A stretch of 64,000 nt of DNA from Sphingopyxis flava (lineage in GTDB: Bacteria; Pseudomonadota; Alphaproteobacteria; Sphingomonadales; Sphingomonadaceae): assembly GCF_900168005.1 (NCBI RefSeq), contig NZ_FUYP01000014.1, positions 1 through 64,000 of the forward strand, written 5' to 3'. Each line of letters opens with the position of its first letter. Positions within the stretch are counted from its first letter, which is position 1. Positions 40,958 through 50,167 of the stretch are shown here, piece after piece. Position numbers and translations under genes: made by a program. The notes below the pieces were generated by a model. That model was not told the DNA's origin. It did not search any database and saw only the letters and a program-made list of their open reading frames with translations.

Positions 40958-41833
40958 ATGTCCAGCCTTTCGCTCTCCCCGACTCCCGCCGATCTTTCCA
41001 TTACGCCGCGCGACCGCCGCTTCGGCCGCGACGACCGGCAAGGGCGCTGGTGGCTGAACGGCGATCCCATCGCTTCGACCTTTCACACCGCCCTGTCGGT
41101 GACATTTCCCAAGGGCGAGGCGATGTTCGTCGAGGCGGTAAAGGCGCACCGCGGCGGGGTGCCCGACAAGCTCGCCCACGAAATCCGCGCCTTCACGCAG
41201 CAGGAGGTCATCCATAGCCGCGAGCATGTCGTTTTCAACCGCAAGGCGGCCGAGGCGGGCTATGACCTCTCCGAGCTCGAGGCGGATGTCGACAATGTGA
41301 TGGATCTGATCCGCGAGCGTCCGCCGATCGTCAACCTGATGGCGACGATCGCGCTCGAGCATTATACCGCGATGCTCGCCGCGATCATGCTCCGGAATCC
41401 CTCGATGTACGAAGGCGCCGAACCCGAGTGGGGCGAGCTGTGGAAATGGCACGCCATCGAGGAGATCGAGCATAAGGGCGTCGCCTACGACACCTGGCTG
41501 CACGCGACGAAGGACTGGAGCCGCTGGCGGCGCTGGAAGGCCAAGTCGCTGATGATGCTCGCGGTCACCTCCCGCTTCTGGCCGAGGCGGGTCCACGGGA
41601 TGAAGGTGCTGCTCGCGCAGGACGGCCTCGTCGGATGGCGCGTGACCGCGCGCATCTGGTGGTATCTGCTCGGCAAGCCGGGGATCCTGCGCAAGAGCTT
41701 CCTGCCCTGGCTTGCCTATTTCATGCCGGGCTTTCACCCGTGGAACCACGACGACCGCGCGCTGATCGCCAAATATGAAAGCGATTATGCGGACGCCGTG
41801 ACGCGAACCGACGAGGTGGCGGCCGCTGCCTGA
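40958..41833 (+). CDS. Metal-dependent hydrolase-like protein (PF10118 type)
   Basis: A 291-residue helical protein. Conserved Glu/His pairs lie on helices: QQEVIHSREHVVFN, ATIALEHYTAML and WKWHAIEEIEHKGVAYD. They give a ferritin-like di-metal centre (ExxH...E...ExxH arrangement). The family is annotated as a metal-dependent hydrolase but its reaction is poorly defined. ATG 40958 follows GAAGA. It is divergent from a TetR gene with a dyad operator between, so it is probably induced by a small ligand. The C-terminal part has aromatic, moderately hydrophobic stretches (WWYLLGKPG, FLPWLAYFM). Confidence 0.78.
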   Translation: MSSLSLSPTPADLSITPRDRRFGRDDRQGRWWLNGDPIASTFHTALSVTFPKGEAMFVEAVKAHRGGVPDKLAHEIRAFTQQEVIHSREHVVFNRKAAEAGYDLSELEADVDNVMDLIRERPPIVNLMATIALEHYTAMLAAIMLRNPSMYEGAEPEWGELWKWHAIEEIEHKGVAYDTWLHATKDWSRWRRWKAKSLMMLAVTSRFWPRRVHGMKVLLAQDGLVGWRVTARIWWYLLGKPGILRKSFLPWLAYFMPGFHPWNHDDRALIAKYESDYADAVTRTDEVAAAA

Positions 41834-41913
41834 CGGCGGATCGCAAGAAGGGCCGCCGAACCAACGTTTCGGCCGCTCTTGTCGTCCGCTGGCGGCGCTG
41901 ATAGCGCTGCCTG

Positions 41914-42444
41914 ATGATCGCATCTTTGCCCGTCATCGACACGCCGCGTCTGCGCCTGCGCGAGCCTCGCCTGGCCGACAAGGATGACCATATCGCGATG
42001 TGGGCTGATCCGCGCGTGACCCGCTTCATCGGGGGCGAGGCGCGCACCCCCGACGTGAGCTGGGGCAAGTTTCTCGCTGCCGCGGGGCTCTGGCCGGTGA
42101 TGGGCTTTGGATATTGGGTGTTCGCCGATCGCGCTACCGACCGTCTGATCGGGATGGGCGGGCTCAGCTATTTCTGCCGCGGCATGGCCGAACTCGAACG
42201 CGTGCCCGAGGCCGGCTGGGCCCTCGACGCCGACCATTGGGGCGCAGGTTACGCGACCGAGGCGATGACTGCCGCGCTGGGCTGGGCCGACACCTGTCTG
42301 CGCGCTGCCGAGGTGCGTTCCATAATCAACAAGGGGCATGCGGCGTCGGAGCGCGTGGCAGAAAAACTTGGGTTCAGGCCTATCGGCGAGAGCGACGCGC
42401 TCGGCGAAACGGTCGCGGTCTATTCGCGGCCGCGGGGCGGCTGA
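41914..42444 (+). CDS. GNAT-family N-acetyltransferase (RimJ/RimL-like)
   Basis: A 176-residue acetyltransferase. TPRLRLREPRLAD is the typical start of the RimJ/RimL group, WALDADHWGAGYATEA is motif A binding acetyl-CoA (pattern GxGYATEA), and NKGHAASERVAEKLGF is the B-motif region. It may acetylate a protein N terminus or a small amine; the target is unknown. A stand-alone gene, convergent with nfeD. Confidence 0.87.
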   Translation: MIASLPVIDTPRLRLREPRLADKDDHIAMWADPRVTRFIGGEARTPDVSWGKFLAAAGLWPVMGFGYWVFADRATDRLIGMGGLSYFCRGMAELERVPEAGWALDADHWGAGYATEAMTAALGWADTCLRAAEVRSIINKGHAASERVAEKLGFRPIGESDALGETVAVYSRPRGG

Positions 42445-42509
42445 CCCTCCCTATGGAGCCAGAAAAGATCGCCGCTTGCCGATTTTAGCCGGTGCGCGGG
42501 GCGGTTGAC

Positions 42510-42956
42510 TCAAGCCGGTTCCACCACCAGCACGCCGCCGTCGGCGCTGACCACCCGGACCTTCGCGCCCTCGGCCGCATCGGGGCCGCGCACGGGCCAT
42601 TCGCCGTCGCCAACCTTGGCGCGGCCGCGGCCGTCCTCGATCGCCTTCGTCACCGTGAGCACCTCGCCCACCAGCCGCCCGGCACGCTGATTGAGATGCG
42701 GATCGGAAGAGGTGATCGGGTTCGCCCTCAGCCAGCGCCGCCCGCCATAGAGGGCGACGAAGGACAGAATGGCGAAGATGCCGAGCTGGAGCGGGACGCC
42801 GAACGGCAGAATCCAGACTACCACACCCGTGACGATGGCGGCGGCGCCGATCCAGATCAGGAAAAAGCCCGGAGCCACAATCTCGGCCGCAGCAAGCAGC
42901 ACGCCGAGCGACAGCCACGCCCAATGCGGCTCAAGGTCGGCCAGCCATTCCGGCAT
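42510..42956 (-). CDS. NfeD-family membrane protein
   Basis: 148 residues with two or three N-terminal hydrophobic helices (WLSLGVLLAAAEIVAPGFFLIWIG, VVVWILPFG, IFAILSFVALYGG) and a C-terminal OB-like domain (LVGEVLTVTKAIEDGRGRAKVGDGEWPV). NfeD short forms partner with SPFH proteins in membrane quality control or raft-like domains. The ATG lies one base after the stomatin stop (TGACATG), so the two are coupled. Confidence 0.9.
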   Translation of the reverse strand: MPEWLADLEPHWAWLSLGVLLAAAEIVAPGFFLIWIGAAAIVTGVVVWILPFGVPLQLGIFAILSFVALYGGRRWLRANPITSSDPHLNQRAGRLVGEVLTVTKAIEDGRGRAKVGDGEWPVRGPDAAEGAKVRVVSADGGVLVVEPA

Positions 42957-42957
42957 G

Positions 42958-43875
42958 TCAGGCGCTCCCGTCGCGTTTTGAAAGGGCGTCTTTTGCGAGG
43001 TCACCGATGCCGCCCAGCGTGCCGATGAGCTGCGTTGCCTCGACCGGGAACAGGATGGTCTTGCTGTTCGGACTGGTCGCGAACTGGCTCACGGCTTCCA
43101 CATATTTCTGCGCAATGAAATAGTTGATCGCCTGGGCGTTGCCGCTCGCGATCGCGTCCGAAACCATCTGAGTTGCCTTGGCTTCGGCTTCAGCCTCGCG
43201 TTCGCGCGCCTCGGCGTCGCGGAACGCGGCCTCGCGGCGACCCTCCGCCTGCAATATCTGGCCCTGCTTCTCGCCTTCGGCGCGCAGAATCTCGGAGGCC
43301 CGCATGCCTTCCGCTTCGAGGATGGCGGCGCGTTTCTCGCGCTCGGCTTTCATCTGGCGGGCCATCGCGTTCGAAATATCGGCTGGCGGACGGATGTCCT
43401 TGATCTCGACGCGCGTGATCTTCACGCCCCAAGGCGTGGTCGCGTCGTCAACAACGTGCAGCAAGCGGCTGTTGATCTCGTCACGCTTCGACAGTGTCTC
43501 GTCGAGGTCCATCGAGCCCATCACGGTCCTGAGGTTGGTGGTCGTCAGGTTCATGATCGAGAGGTAGAGGTCGCTGACCTCGTAGGCGGCCTTCGCCGCG
43601 TCGAGAACCTGAAAGAAGACGACGCCATCGACCGCGACCATCGCATTGTCCTTGGTGATGATCTCCTGCCCTGGAATATCGAGCACCTGCTCCATCATGT
43701 TCACCTTGCGTCCGACGCGGTCGAAGATCGGCATGATGAAGTTGAGGCCGGGCTGTGCGGTATGCGTGTAGCGGCCGAAGCGCTCGATCGTGTAGGCATA
43801 GCCCTGCCGGACCGGTGTCAATGCCCAGATCAGGAAGACGAGCGCCAGCACAACCAGCGTGATCGCGAAATACAT
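42958..43875 (-). CDS. SPFH/Band 7 (stomatin/paraslipin) protein
   Basis: A 305-residue membrane-anchored SPFH protein. An N-terminal helix (about 2-20) is followed by [14 protein letters not shown], the SPFH domain (about 25-200), and a long Glu/Ala/Arg coiled-coil ([18 protein letters not shown] to [12 protein letters not shown]). A conserved C-terminal stretch ([18 protein letters not shown]) ends the protein. Like QmcA/paraslipin, it should assemble into large membrane cages or rings. Followed by nfeD. Confidence 0.92.
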   Translation of the reverse strand: MYFAITLVVLALVFLIWALTPVRQGYAYTIERFGRYTHTAQPGLNFIMPIFDRVGRKVNMMEQVLDIPGQEIITKDNAMVAVDGVVFFQVLDAAKAAYEVSDLYLSIMNLTTTNLRTVMGSMDLDETLSKRDEINSRLLHVVDDATTPWGVKITRVEIKDIRPPADISNAMARQMKAEREKRAAILEAEGMRASEILRAEGEKQGQILQAEGRREAAFRDAEAREREAEAEAKATQMVSDAIASGNAQAINYFIAQKYVEAVSQFATSPNSKTILFPVEATQLIGTLGGIGDLAKDALSKRDGSA

Positions 43876-43956
43876 AGACCATCCCCTCCCGCAAATCGTC
43901 CGTGCAAACTCTCTTCCTTATTGCGGCTATGGTGCGGTTGCGCCAGACAAAAGCGC

Positions 43957-44769
43957 ATGACACAGGCCGAATTCGCTCCCCGCTCGCTCCTCTATGTTCC
44001 CGCCTCCAACGCGCGCGCGCTCGAAAAGGCGCATGCGCTTGCCGCCGACATGCTGATCATTGACCTTGAGGATGCGGTACCCGCGGATCGCAAGGCCGAG
44101 GCGCGGGGTGCGATGCGTGCCGCCGTGACCGCGGGATTTTCGGGCAAGCGCATCGCGGTGCGGATCAATGGCACCGGCAGTCCGCACCAGGCAGCCGACC
44201 TTGCCGCAGTGTCGGGGCTGGCGCTCGACGGACTCGTCCTTCCCAAGGTCGATGCGCCCACCGATCTCGACCCGGCGCGCGCGCTGGGGGTGCCCCTCTT
44301 CGCTATGATCGAAACGCCCGCTGCCATCTATGCGGCTCGTGCGATCGCGGCAGACCCTGCGACGCATGGACTGATCGCAGGACTGAATGATCTCGCGCAT
44401 GAGCTCCGATTGCCGGATGGAGCCGGCCGAGGCGCAATGAGCCATGCGATCCAGGCGATCGTCCTTGCGGCCCGCGCCGGGGGCATCTGGTGCTTCGACG
44501 GCGTCTATAACGCGATCGACGATGCGCCGGGCTTTGTCGCCGAGGCCCGAGAGGGGCGGGCGCTGGGCTTTGATGGCAAGACGCTCATTCATCCCTCGCA
44601 GGTCGAGGCGTGCAACAGCGCCTTTGCGCCATCGGAGCGCGAGATCGCCGCTGCCGAGGCCCTGGTTGCTGCCGCGACGGGCGGGGCGCAGCGGTACGAA
44701 GGCCGGATGATCGAGGACATGCATGTCGCGGCGGCGAAGGCGCTTCTGGAGCGGGCGGACCGGGGATAA
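43957..44769 (+). CDS. HpcH/HpaI aldolase, CitE-like CoA-ester lyase
   Basis: 270 residues of the CitE-like beta/alpha-barrel type. RSLLYVPASNARALEKA is the classic start. LIIDLEDAVP supplies a metal-ligand region, AMIETPAAI the Glu ligand, and DGKTLIHPSQVEACN closes the barrel. The family cleaves malyl-, citramalyl- or beta-methylmalyl-CoA. There are no citrate lyase alpha/gamma genes nearby, so a stand-alone CoA-ester lyase is likelier than citrate lyase. ATG 43957 is well placed; the frame is open further upstream only as a shadow of the stomatin gene. Confidence 0.82.
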   Translation: MTQAEFAPRSLLYVPASNARALEKAHALAADMLIIDLEDAVPADRKAEARGAMRAAVTAGFSGKRIAVRINGTGSPHQAADLAAVSGLALDGLVLPKVDAPTDLDPARALGVPLFAMIETPAAIYAARAIAADPATHGLIAGLNDLAHELRLPDGAGRGAMSHAIQAIVLAARAGGIWCFDGVYNAIDDAPGFVAEAREGRALGFDGKTLIHPSQVEACNSAFAPSEREIAAAEALVAAATGGAQRYEGRMIEDMHVAAAKALLERADRG

Positions 44770-44860
44770 TCCGTCTCGCTGGCAGCAAGGCTGAGACTCC
44801 ATTCGTCGTTCGACGAACGCGCCTTGCCTCCCCAGACGGTCCATGCCATGCGGCCGGGCC

Positions 44861-46369
44861 ATGCAGAAGACAGCCTTTCGCGCCGCCGTCGCGGCATTCG
44901 CTTTCACCGCTTTTGCGGCCCCAGCAGCCTTCGCCAAGGGGCCCGACGCTCCCGTCACCGAAGCGCAGCTCGCCGAGCATATCCGCATTCTGGCGGGCGA
45001 CGCCTTCGTAGGGCGGGCGCCGGGCACGGACGGCGAGGATCGCACCATCGCTTACATCATCGGCGAATGGGCAAAGGCTGGTCTTGAAGCGGTTCCCGGC
45101 AGCGCGACCCCATGGCTGCAGCCGGTTCCGCTCGTCGAAAGCGCCGCGATTTCGGGCGATGCCAAGCTACGCGTCCACGGCCGCGATTTCGCGCTCGAGG
45201 ATGACGGCATCATGCTGACGGGTCGCGACCCCTCTGTCGCGCTGAAGGACGTCCCGGCCGTGTTCGTCGGATATGGCATCGACGGCACGGGAAAGGTCGC
45301 CACCGACGTCAAGGACAAGCTCGCGATCATGCTGTTCGACAATCCGCCCTTTGGTGACAAGCCGCCGCGTTATCGCGAGCGGCGCCAGATGCTTGCGAAG
45401 GCCGGCGCGGCGGCCGTGCTGGTGGTCGCGACCGACGCTGTACCCTGGGCGCAGCTTCGCAGCGCGTTGGGCGGCAAGACGGTGCGCCCGGCCCAGGAAA
45501 TGAGCGAGGGGCCCGCGATCAGCGGATTCCTATCGCTCGAAGCGGCGGACGCGCTGTTCGCGCGCGCAGGGCAGGACGGCGGTGCGCTGCGCGAGGCGGC
45601 CAAGGCGCCCGATTATCGGGGCATTTCGCTGCCCGTGACCGCCGATTTTACCGCGACCTCGGCGGTCCGCCCCTTTGTCAGCAACAATGTCGTAGCAAAG
45701 CTGCCCGGCGCGGCGCCCGACGGAAAGGCGGTGCTGTTCCTGGGTCACTGGGACCATCTTGGCATTTGCGGCCCTCAAGGAGCGGCAGACCGCATCTGCA
45801 ATGGCGCGGTCGACAATGCGAGCGGGATCGCGGTGCTGATCGAGGTCGCAAAGCGGCTTTCCAGCGGGCCTCGTCCCGACCGCGACATCTATTTCCTCGC
45901 CACCACAGCTGAAGAAAAGGGCCTCCTCGGCGCCTCCTACTTCGCCGACCACCCGGTCCTTCCTCTGAGCGATATCACCGTGGCGCTCAATATCGACACG
46001 ATCGCCATCTCGCCCCGGGGCACGCCGGTCGCGACGATCGGGCGCGGTCGTCCCGCCTATGACGCGATGGTGCGCGAGGTGGCGACCAGTCTTGGACGCG
46101 GGATCGACGGCGACGGCGAAGCGGACGCATTTGTTCAGCGGCAGGACGGCTGGGCGCTCGGCGCGAAAAATGTGCCCTCCTTGATGGTCGGAGGTAGCTT
46201 TTCGGATATGGGGCTGCTCGAGACGTTCCTCAGCAGCGATTATCATGGGCCGGGCGACAATTTCACCGACAAGGTACCGCTCGGCGGTGCGGCGGAGGAT
46301 GCAGACCTCCACGTCGCGCTGGGGCGGGCCTTTGCCGATACCAAACGCTGGCCGGGCGGTAACCGGTAG
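44861..46369 (+). CDS. Secreted M28-family metallopeptidase
   Basis: A 502-residue protein with a signal peptide (about 1-25, ending PAAFAKG). A PA (protease-associated)-like insert follows (DKLAIMLFDNPPFG region). The M28 dizinc centre is LGHWDHLGI, GAVDNASGIAVLIEVAK, TTAEEKGLLGASYF and a final SSDYHGPGDNF. It acts as a periplasmic or exported aminopeptidase. HWDH replaces the usual H(Y/A)DH, which still keeps His and Asp. A 16-base dyad TTCGTCG-TT-CGACGAA at 44802-44817 lies upstream and may form a leader hairpin or operator. Confidence 0.87.
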   Translation: MQKTAFRAAVAAFAFTAFAAPAAFAKGPDAPVTEAQLAEHIRILAGDAFVGRAPGTDGEDRTIAYIIGEWAKAGLEAVPGSATPWLQPVPLVESAAISGDAKLRVHGRDFALEDDGIMLTGRDPSVALKDVPAVFVGYGIDGTGKVATDVKDKLAIMLFDNPPFGDKPPRYRERRQMLAKAGAAAVLVVATDAVPWAQLRSALGGKTVRPAQEMSEGPAISGFLSLEAADALFARAGQDGGALREAAKAPDYRGISLPVTADFTATSAVRPFVSNNVVAKLPGAAPDGKAVLFLGHWDHLGICGPQGAADRICNGAVDNASGIAVLIEVAKRLSSGPRPDRDIYFLATTAEEKGLLGASYFADHPVLPLSDITVALNIDTIAISPRGTPVATIGRGRPAYDAMVREVATSLGRGIDGDGEADAFVQRQDGWALGAKNVPSLMVGGSFSDMGLLETFLSSDYHGPGDNFTDKVPLGGAAEDADLHVALGRAFADTKRWPGGNR

Positions 46370-46423
46370 GAAGTGCATCCCCGCCCCAGCGCAGCGAGGG
46401 CGGAGGATCCGGCAAGCCGACGA

Positions 46424-47797
46424 TTAGGCTGCCTGCTTGGAACGCTCGCTCATTTCCTGATTGAGCATTTCGGCGAGCAGGAATGCAAGTTCCAGGCTCT
46501 GCCCCGCGTTAAGACGCGGGTCGCAGTGGGTGTGGTAGCGGTCAGCGAGATCCATCTGGGTCACGTCCATTGCGCCGCCGGTGCATTCGGTGACATTCTG
46601 ACCTGTCATCTCGATATGAATGCCGCCGCCATGCGTGCCCTCCGCGCGGTGGACGGCGAAGAACCCCCTAACCTCGGCGAGGATTCGCTCGAACGGGCGC
46701 GTCTTGTACCCGGTCGAGGTCTTGATGACATTGCCGTGCATCGGATCGCATGACCAGACGACAGGATGGCCCGATTCCTTCACCGCGCGGACGAGCTTTG
46801 GCAGATGCGCCTCGATCTTGTCGTGGCCGTAGCGGGTGATCAGCGTCATGCGCCCCGGGACATGATCGGGGTTCAGCGTGTCGAGCAGACGGAGCAAGAC
46901 GTCGGGCTCAAGACTGGGCCCGCACTTCATCCCGACGGGATTGCCGATGCCGCGCAGATATTCGATATGCGCCGAGCCTTCGAAACGGGTGCGGTCGCCC
47001 ACCCACAGGAAATGGCCCGAGGTGTCGTACCAGCCGCCCGTCAGGCTGTCCTGCCGGGTCAGCGCCTGCTCATAGGGAAGGAGCAGCGCCTCGTGGCTGG
47101 TGTAGAAGCTGGTGCCCTTGATTTGCGGGACGGTTTCGGGCGTGACGCCGCAGGCTTCCATGAAAGCGAGCGCTTCGGAAATCCGCGCGGCGGTTTCCTG
47201 ATATTTCTTCGCCCACGGGCTGCGGTCCATGAAGTCGTGCGTCCAGGCATTGACCTGATGGAGATTGGCATAGCCGCCATTTGCAAAGGCGCGCAGAAGG
47301 TTGAGCGTCGCCGCGGACTGGTTGTAGGCCTTGACCATGCGCGCCGGGTCGGGCTCGCGGCCTTTCGCCTCGAAGCCGATATCGTTGATGATGTCGCCGC
47401 GATAGCTGGGAAGCGACGTGCCGTTCACCTCCTCCATGTCGGCCGAGCGCGGCTTGGCGAACTGGCCCGCCATGCGGCCGAGCTTCACCACGGGCATTTT
47501 CGAGGCAAAGGTCAGCACCACAGCCATTTGCAGGAGGACGCGGAACGTGTCCCGGATATTGTTCGGATGGAATTCGGCAAAGCTTTCGGCGCAGTCGCCC
47601 CCCTGAAGCAGGAAGGCCTTGCCTTCCGCCACCCGCGCAAGCTCGCTTGTCAGCTCGCGTGCTTCGCCCGCGAAGACCAGCGGCGGATAGCTCGCAAGTT
47701 CGCGTTCGGCCGCTTCGAGCGCGACACCGTCAGCGTAGGTTGGAAGCTGGCGTGCTTCGTGCGAGCGCCAGCTATGCGGTTGCCATATTTTCGTCAT
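46424..47797 (-). CDS. aroG: Class II 3-deoxy-7-phosphoheptulonate synthase
   Basis: A 457-residue plant/actinobacterial-type (AroA-II) DAHP synthase, condensing phosphoenolpyruvate and erythrose 4-phosphate to start the shikimate pathway. Signatures are [19 protein letters not shown] (metal Cys), [12 protein letters not shown], the [17 protein letters not shown] loop, [10 protein letters not shown] and [19 protein letters not shown] 47797 is used; ATG 47815 is also possible. It stands alone, with no other aro gene beside it, and is divergent from the Popeye-like gene. Confidence 0.95.
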   Translation of the reverse strand: MTKIWQPHSWRSHEARQLPTYADGVALEAAERELASYPPLVFAGEARELTSELARVAEGKAFLLQGGDCAESFAEFHPNNIRDTFRVLLQMAVVLTFASKMPVVKLGRMAGQFAKPRSADMEEVNGTSLPSYRGDIINDIGFEAKGREPDPARMVKAYNQSAATLNLLRAFANGGYANLHQVNAWTHDFMDRSPWAKKYQETAARISEALAFMEACGVTPETVPQIKGTSFYTSHEALLLPYEQALTRQDSLTGGWYDTSGHFLWVGDRTRFEGSAHIEYLRGIGNPVGMKCGPSLEPDVLLRLLDTLNPDHVPGRMTLITRYGHDKIEAHLPKLVRAVKESGHPVVWSCDPMHGNVIKTSTGYKTRPFERILAEVRGFFAVHRAEGTHGGGIHIEMTGQNVTECTGGAMDVTQMDLADRYHTHCDPRLNAGQSLELAFLLAEMLNQEMSERSKQAA

Positions 47798-48022
47798 CTC
47801 TATCGTCTTCTGCATCAAAATCCGAATCGCGCGCTGCCTTGGCGCGGACGCACCGGGGAAGCAAGAGCAAGGAAATTAGCATCCTCCGGTCGTTCACGCA
47901 CCTACGCTTTTCTTGGGCGGTGAAAACTGCTAATTTGCGACTGTTTCGGCGTTTCGATGATATGTGAGCGGATCGCAGCTGCCGCGCTCGCGTTCGGCAA
48001 TCGGTAACCTTATATGCATAGT

Positions 48023-48039
48023 GTCCTAACGAACAGGAC
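48023..48039. promoter_or_regulatory. Inverted repeat upstream of the Popeye-like gene
   Basis: GTCCT-AACGAAC-AGGAC has perfect five-base arms (48023-48027, 48035-48039). It lies 20 bases before the ATG and just after an AT-rich TTATATGCAT that may be a -10 region. It could be an operator or a short leader hairpin. Confidence 0.35.
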
Positions 48040-48059
48040 GACGCGAAACGATACAGTTT

Positions 48060-48734
48060 ATGGCGAATTTCAGCCCCGCCTTGCTCGGGTATGGCGCCCT
48101 GCTGCTGCTGCTGGCAACTTGCTTTGCCACGCGCGCTGAGCAAGTGCGTCTCGGCATCGCCGCCGCGGCGCTGCTTGTGCTGCCCGTCGCGGTCATCCAC
48201 TCGCAGCTGGGTTATGGGCTGCTGCTGCTGGCAATTCTTGTGGTGAACGGCGTGCTTGCGACGCGCGGCCGGCTGCGCGATGCCGCAATCCGTTTCTCGC
48301 CCGAGGAGCAGACGCTTCGCACCTTGCACCTTGCTGATCTTGGCGCCGCCAGCGTCCGGCGCCTCATCGACCAGGGCCACTGGATTTCGGCAAAGCGCGG
48401 CGAGGTGCTTATTCGCGAGAATCAGGCGGCACCCAGTCTCTTCTACCTTGCCGAGGGCCGCGCGCTGATCCAGCGCGACGGGACTGAGGTGGGAACGCTT
48501 ACCGACGGCGCGCTGATCGGCGAGGCGACGGTGCTCGATGGGGCTCACGCGACAGGGACTGTGACGCTGACCACCAATGCGCGGCTTTGGTTCGTTCCTG
48601 CAGCGGCGCTGCGCGCCTATCTTGCCGCCAATCGCGACATAGCAGCGGCGCTCCATCAGGGGTTTGCACGCGCGCTGCGCGGCAAGCTCGCGAGCGCCAA
48701 CACGCGCATTGCCGACATGCCGCCGCTCTCCTAA
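48060..48734 (+). CDS. Membrane-anchored cyclic-nucleotide-binding protein, Popeye-domain-like
   Basis: A 224-residue protein. Three hydrophobic helices lie at about 7-24, 29-47 and 49-68. A cytosolic domain from about 78 (FSPEEQTLRTLHLADLGAASVRRLIDQGHW) then has a beta-roll like cNMP-binding domains: SAKRGEVLIRENQAAPSLFYLAEGRALI, and the phosphate-cassette-like ALIGEATVLDG. There is no helix-turn-helix, so it is not a Crp regulator. Three helices plus this domain is the architecture of Popeye proteins, for which bacterial homologues are known mainly in alphaproteobacteria. The canonical arginine of CRP-type cassettes is not evident, as in Popeye proteins. Followed by the ArsC/Spx-like gene after nine bases. 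Confidence 0.7.
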   Translation: MANFSPALLGYGALLLLLATCFATRAEQVRLGIAAAALLVLPVAVIHSQLGYGLLLLAILVVNGVLATRGRLRDAAIRFSPEEQTLRTLHLADLGAASVRRLIDQGHWISAKRGEVLIRENQAAPSLFYLAEGRALIQRDGTEVGTLTDGALIGEATVLDGAHATGTVTLTTNARLWFVPAAALRAYLAANRDIAAALHQGFARALRGKLASANTRIADMPPLS

Positions 48735-48743
48735 AGTCGATGG

Positions 48744-49094
48744 ATGGCACTTACTCTTTATGGAATTCCGAACTGCGACACGGTGAAGAAGGCGCGGCGC
48801 TGGCTGGACGGCGCCGGCGTTTCTTACCGCTTCCACGACTTTCGCAAGGACGGGCTCGAACCCACAAGGCTGCAGCAATGGATTGACGCAGTCGGCTGGG
48901 AAAGGCTTCTCAACAAGAGCGGGACGACCTTTCGCAAACTGCCCGACGCTGACAAGGCGGGGCTCGACGCTGCGAAGGCGAAGGCGCTGATGCTTGACCA
49001 GCCCGCGATGATCCGCCGCCCGGTCGTCGAGGCCGATGATGGTATTAGCGTCGGATTTTCCGAAAGCGATTGGCAGGCCCGCTTTGCCGCATGA
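48744..49094 (+). CDS. ArsC/Spx-family reductase-like protein (YffB type)
   Basis: A 116-residue thioredoxin-fold protein. TLYGIPNCDTVKKARRWLD carries the single Cys near position 11, SYRFHDFRKDGLEP and NKSGTTFRKLPD follow, and IRRPVVE precedes the C-terminal helix. The single CDT motif and the spacing fit the YffB/ArsC-related group rather than a true arsenate reductase, and no arsenic genes are nearby. Its stop overlaps the ATG of the GDPD lipoprotein gene (ATGA). Confidence 0.88.
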   Translation: MALTLYGIPNCDTVKKARRWLDGAGVSYRFHDFRKDGLEPTRLQQWIDAVGWERLLNKSGTTFRKLPDADKAGLDAAKAKALMLDQPAMIRRPVVEADDGISVGFSESDWQARFAA

Positions 49095-50167
49095 AGCGCC
49101 GGCTCGCCGCTTGGCTGGCGCTCGCATCGCTTGCGGGCTGCGGCGCTGAGCCGATGGTGGCAACGCCGACACTCGACGGCCGGCCGCCGATCGTCATTGC
49201 GCATCGCGGAGCCTCGGGCGAGCGCCCCGAGCACACGCTTGCGAGCTATGAGCTGGCAATTGAGCAGGGCGCCGATTATATCGAGCCCGACCTGGTGCTG
49301 ACCAGGGACGGGGTGCTTGTTGCGCGGCACGAGAATGAGATTTCGGATACCACCGACGTCGCCGCGCACGGCGAGTTTGCCGGCCGAAAGACAAGCAAGC
49401 GAATCGACGGCAAGGAGGTCACGGGCTGGTTCACCGAGGATTTCACCCTCGCTGAACTCAAGACCCTGCGCGCGAAGGAGCGCATTCCGAGTCTGCGGGG
49501 CACTGCCAACGACGGCAAATTCGAGGTTCCGACCTTCGAGGAAATTCTGGCGCTTCTCGCCCGTATCAACAAGGGGCGGGCGCACCCGGTGGGTGTTTAT
49601 CCCGAAACCAAGCATCCAAGCTATTTCGCGGCCATCGGCCTGCCGCACGAAGGCCCCTTGCTCGTGCAGCTTGAGCGATATGGCTATCGCGGCCCAGACG
49701 CACCCATATTCATCCAGAGCTTCGAAGTAGGCAATCTGAAGGCGCTGCGGGCGAAGAGCGAACTTCCGCTGATCCAGCTGGTCGATGGCGAGGGCGGTCC
49801 CGCCGATGCTCCCGCCGTGACCTACGCCGAAATGGTATCGCCCCCGGGCCTCAAAGCGATCGCAGCCTATGCCAACGGGATCGGTCCGGCAAAGACGATG
49901 ATCATCCCGCGCAGCGCGCTCGGGACGCTCGGCGAGGCGACGAGCCTCGTGCGCGACGCACACGCTGCGGGACTGAAGGTGCATCCCTGGACCTTCCGCC
50001 GCGAGAATTATTTTCTGCCGCTCGCCGACAAGCGCGGGATCAATCCGGCGGGCCACGGTGACCTCGAGGCCGAGATCCGCACTTACATGAAAACCGGCAT
50101 TGACGGTCTGTTCAGCGACAATCCGCGCGAAGCCGTCCCGGCCGTGAGACGAGGGGAAATGCAATGA
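49091..50167 (+). CDS. Glycerophosphodiester phosphodiesterase lipoprotein (GlpQ-like)
   Basis: 358 residues. A lipoprotein signal (LASLAGC, lipid-modified Cys about 17) anchors it in the envelope. The GDPD barrel shows IAHRGASGERPEHTLASY with the catalytic His, IEPDLVLTRDG with the metal Glu/Asp, and VARHENEI with the second catalytic His. It splits glycerophosphodiesters to glycerol 3-phosphate, as periplasmic GlpQ does. It overlaps the upstream ArsC-like gene by four bases and the downstream aldo/keto reductase by four bases. Confidence 0.92.
   Translation: MKRRLAAWLALASLAGCGAEPMVATPTLDGRPPIVIAHRGASGERPEHTLASYELAIEQGADYIEPDLVLTRDGVLVARHENEISDTTDVAAHGEFAGRKTSKRIDGKEVTGWFTEDFTLAELKTLRAKERIPSLRGTANDGKFEVPTFEEILALLARINKGRAHPVGVYPETKHPSYFAAIGLPHEGPLLVQLERYGYRGPDAPIFIQSFEVGNLKALRAKSELPLIQLVDGEGGPADAPAVTYAEMVSPPGLKAIAAYANGIGPAKTMIIPRSALGTLGEATSLVRDAHAAGLKVHPWTFRRENYFLPLADKRGINPAGHGDLEAEIRTYMKTGIDGLFSDNPREAVPAVRRGEMQ

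Noticed and set aside
43456-43956. Upstream extension of the CitE-like gene
   Set aside because: The extension is antisense to the stomatin gene and has no homology; the family start is at 43957.
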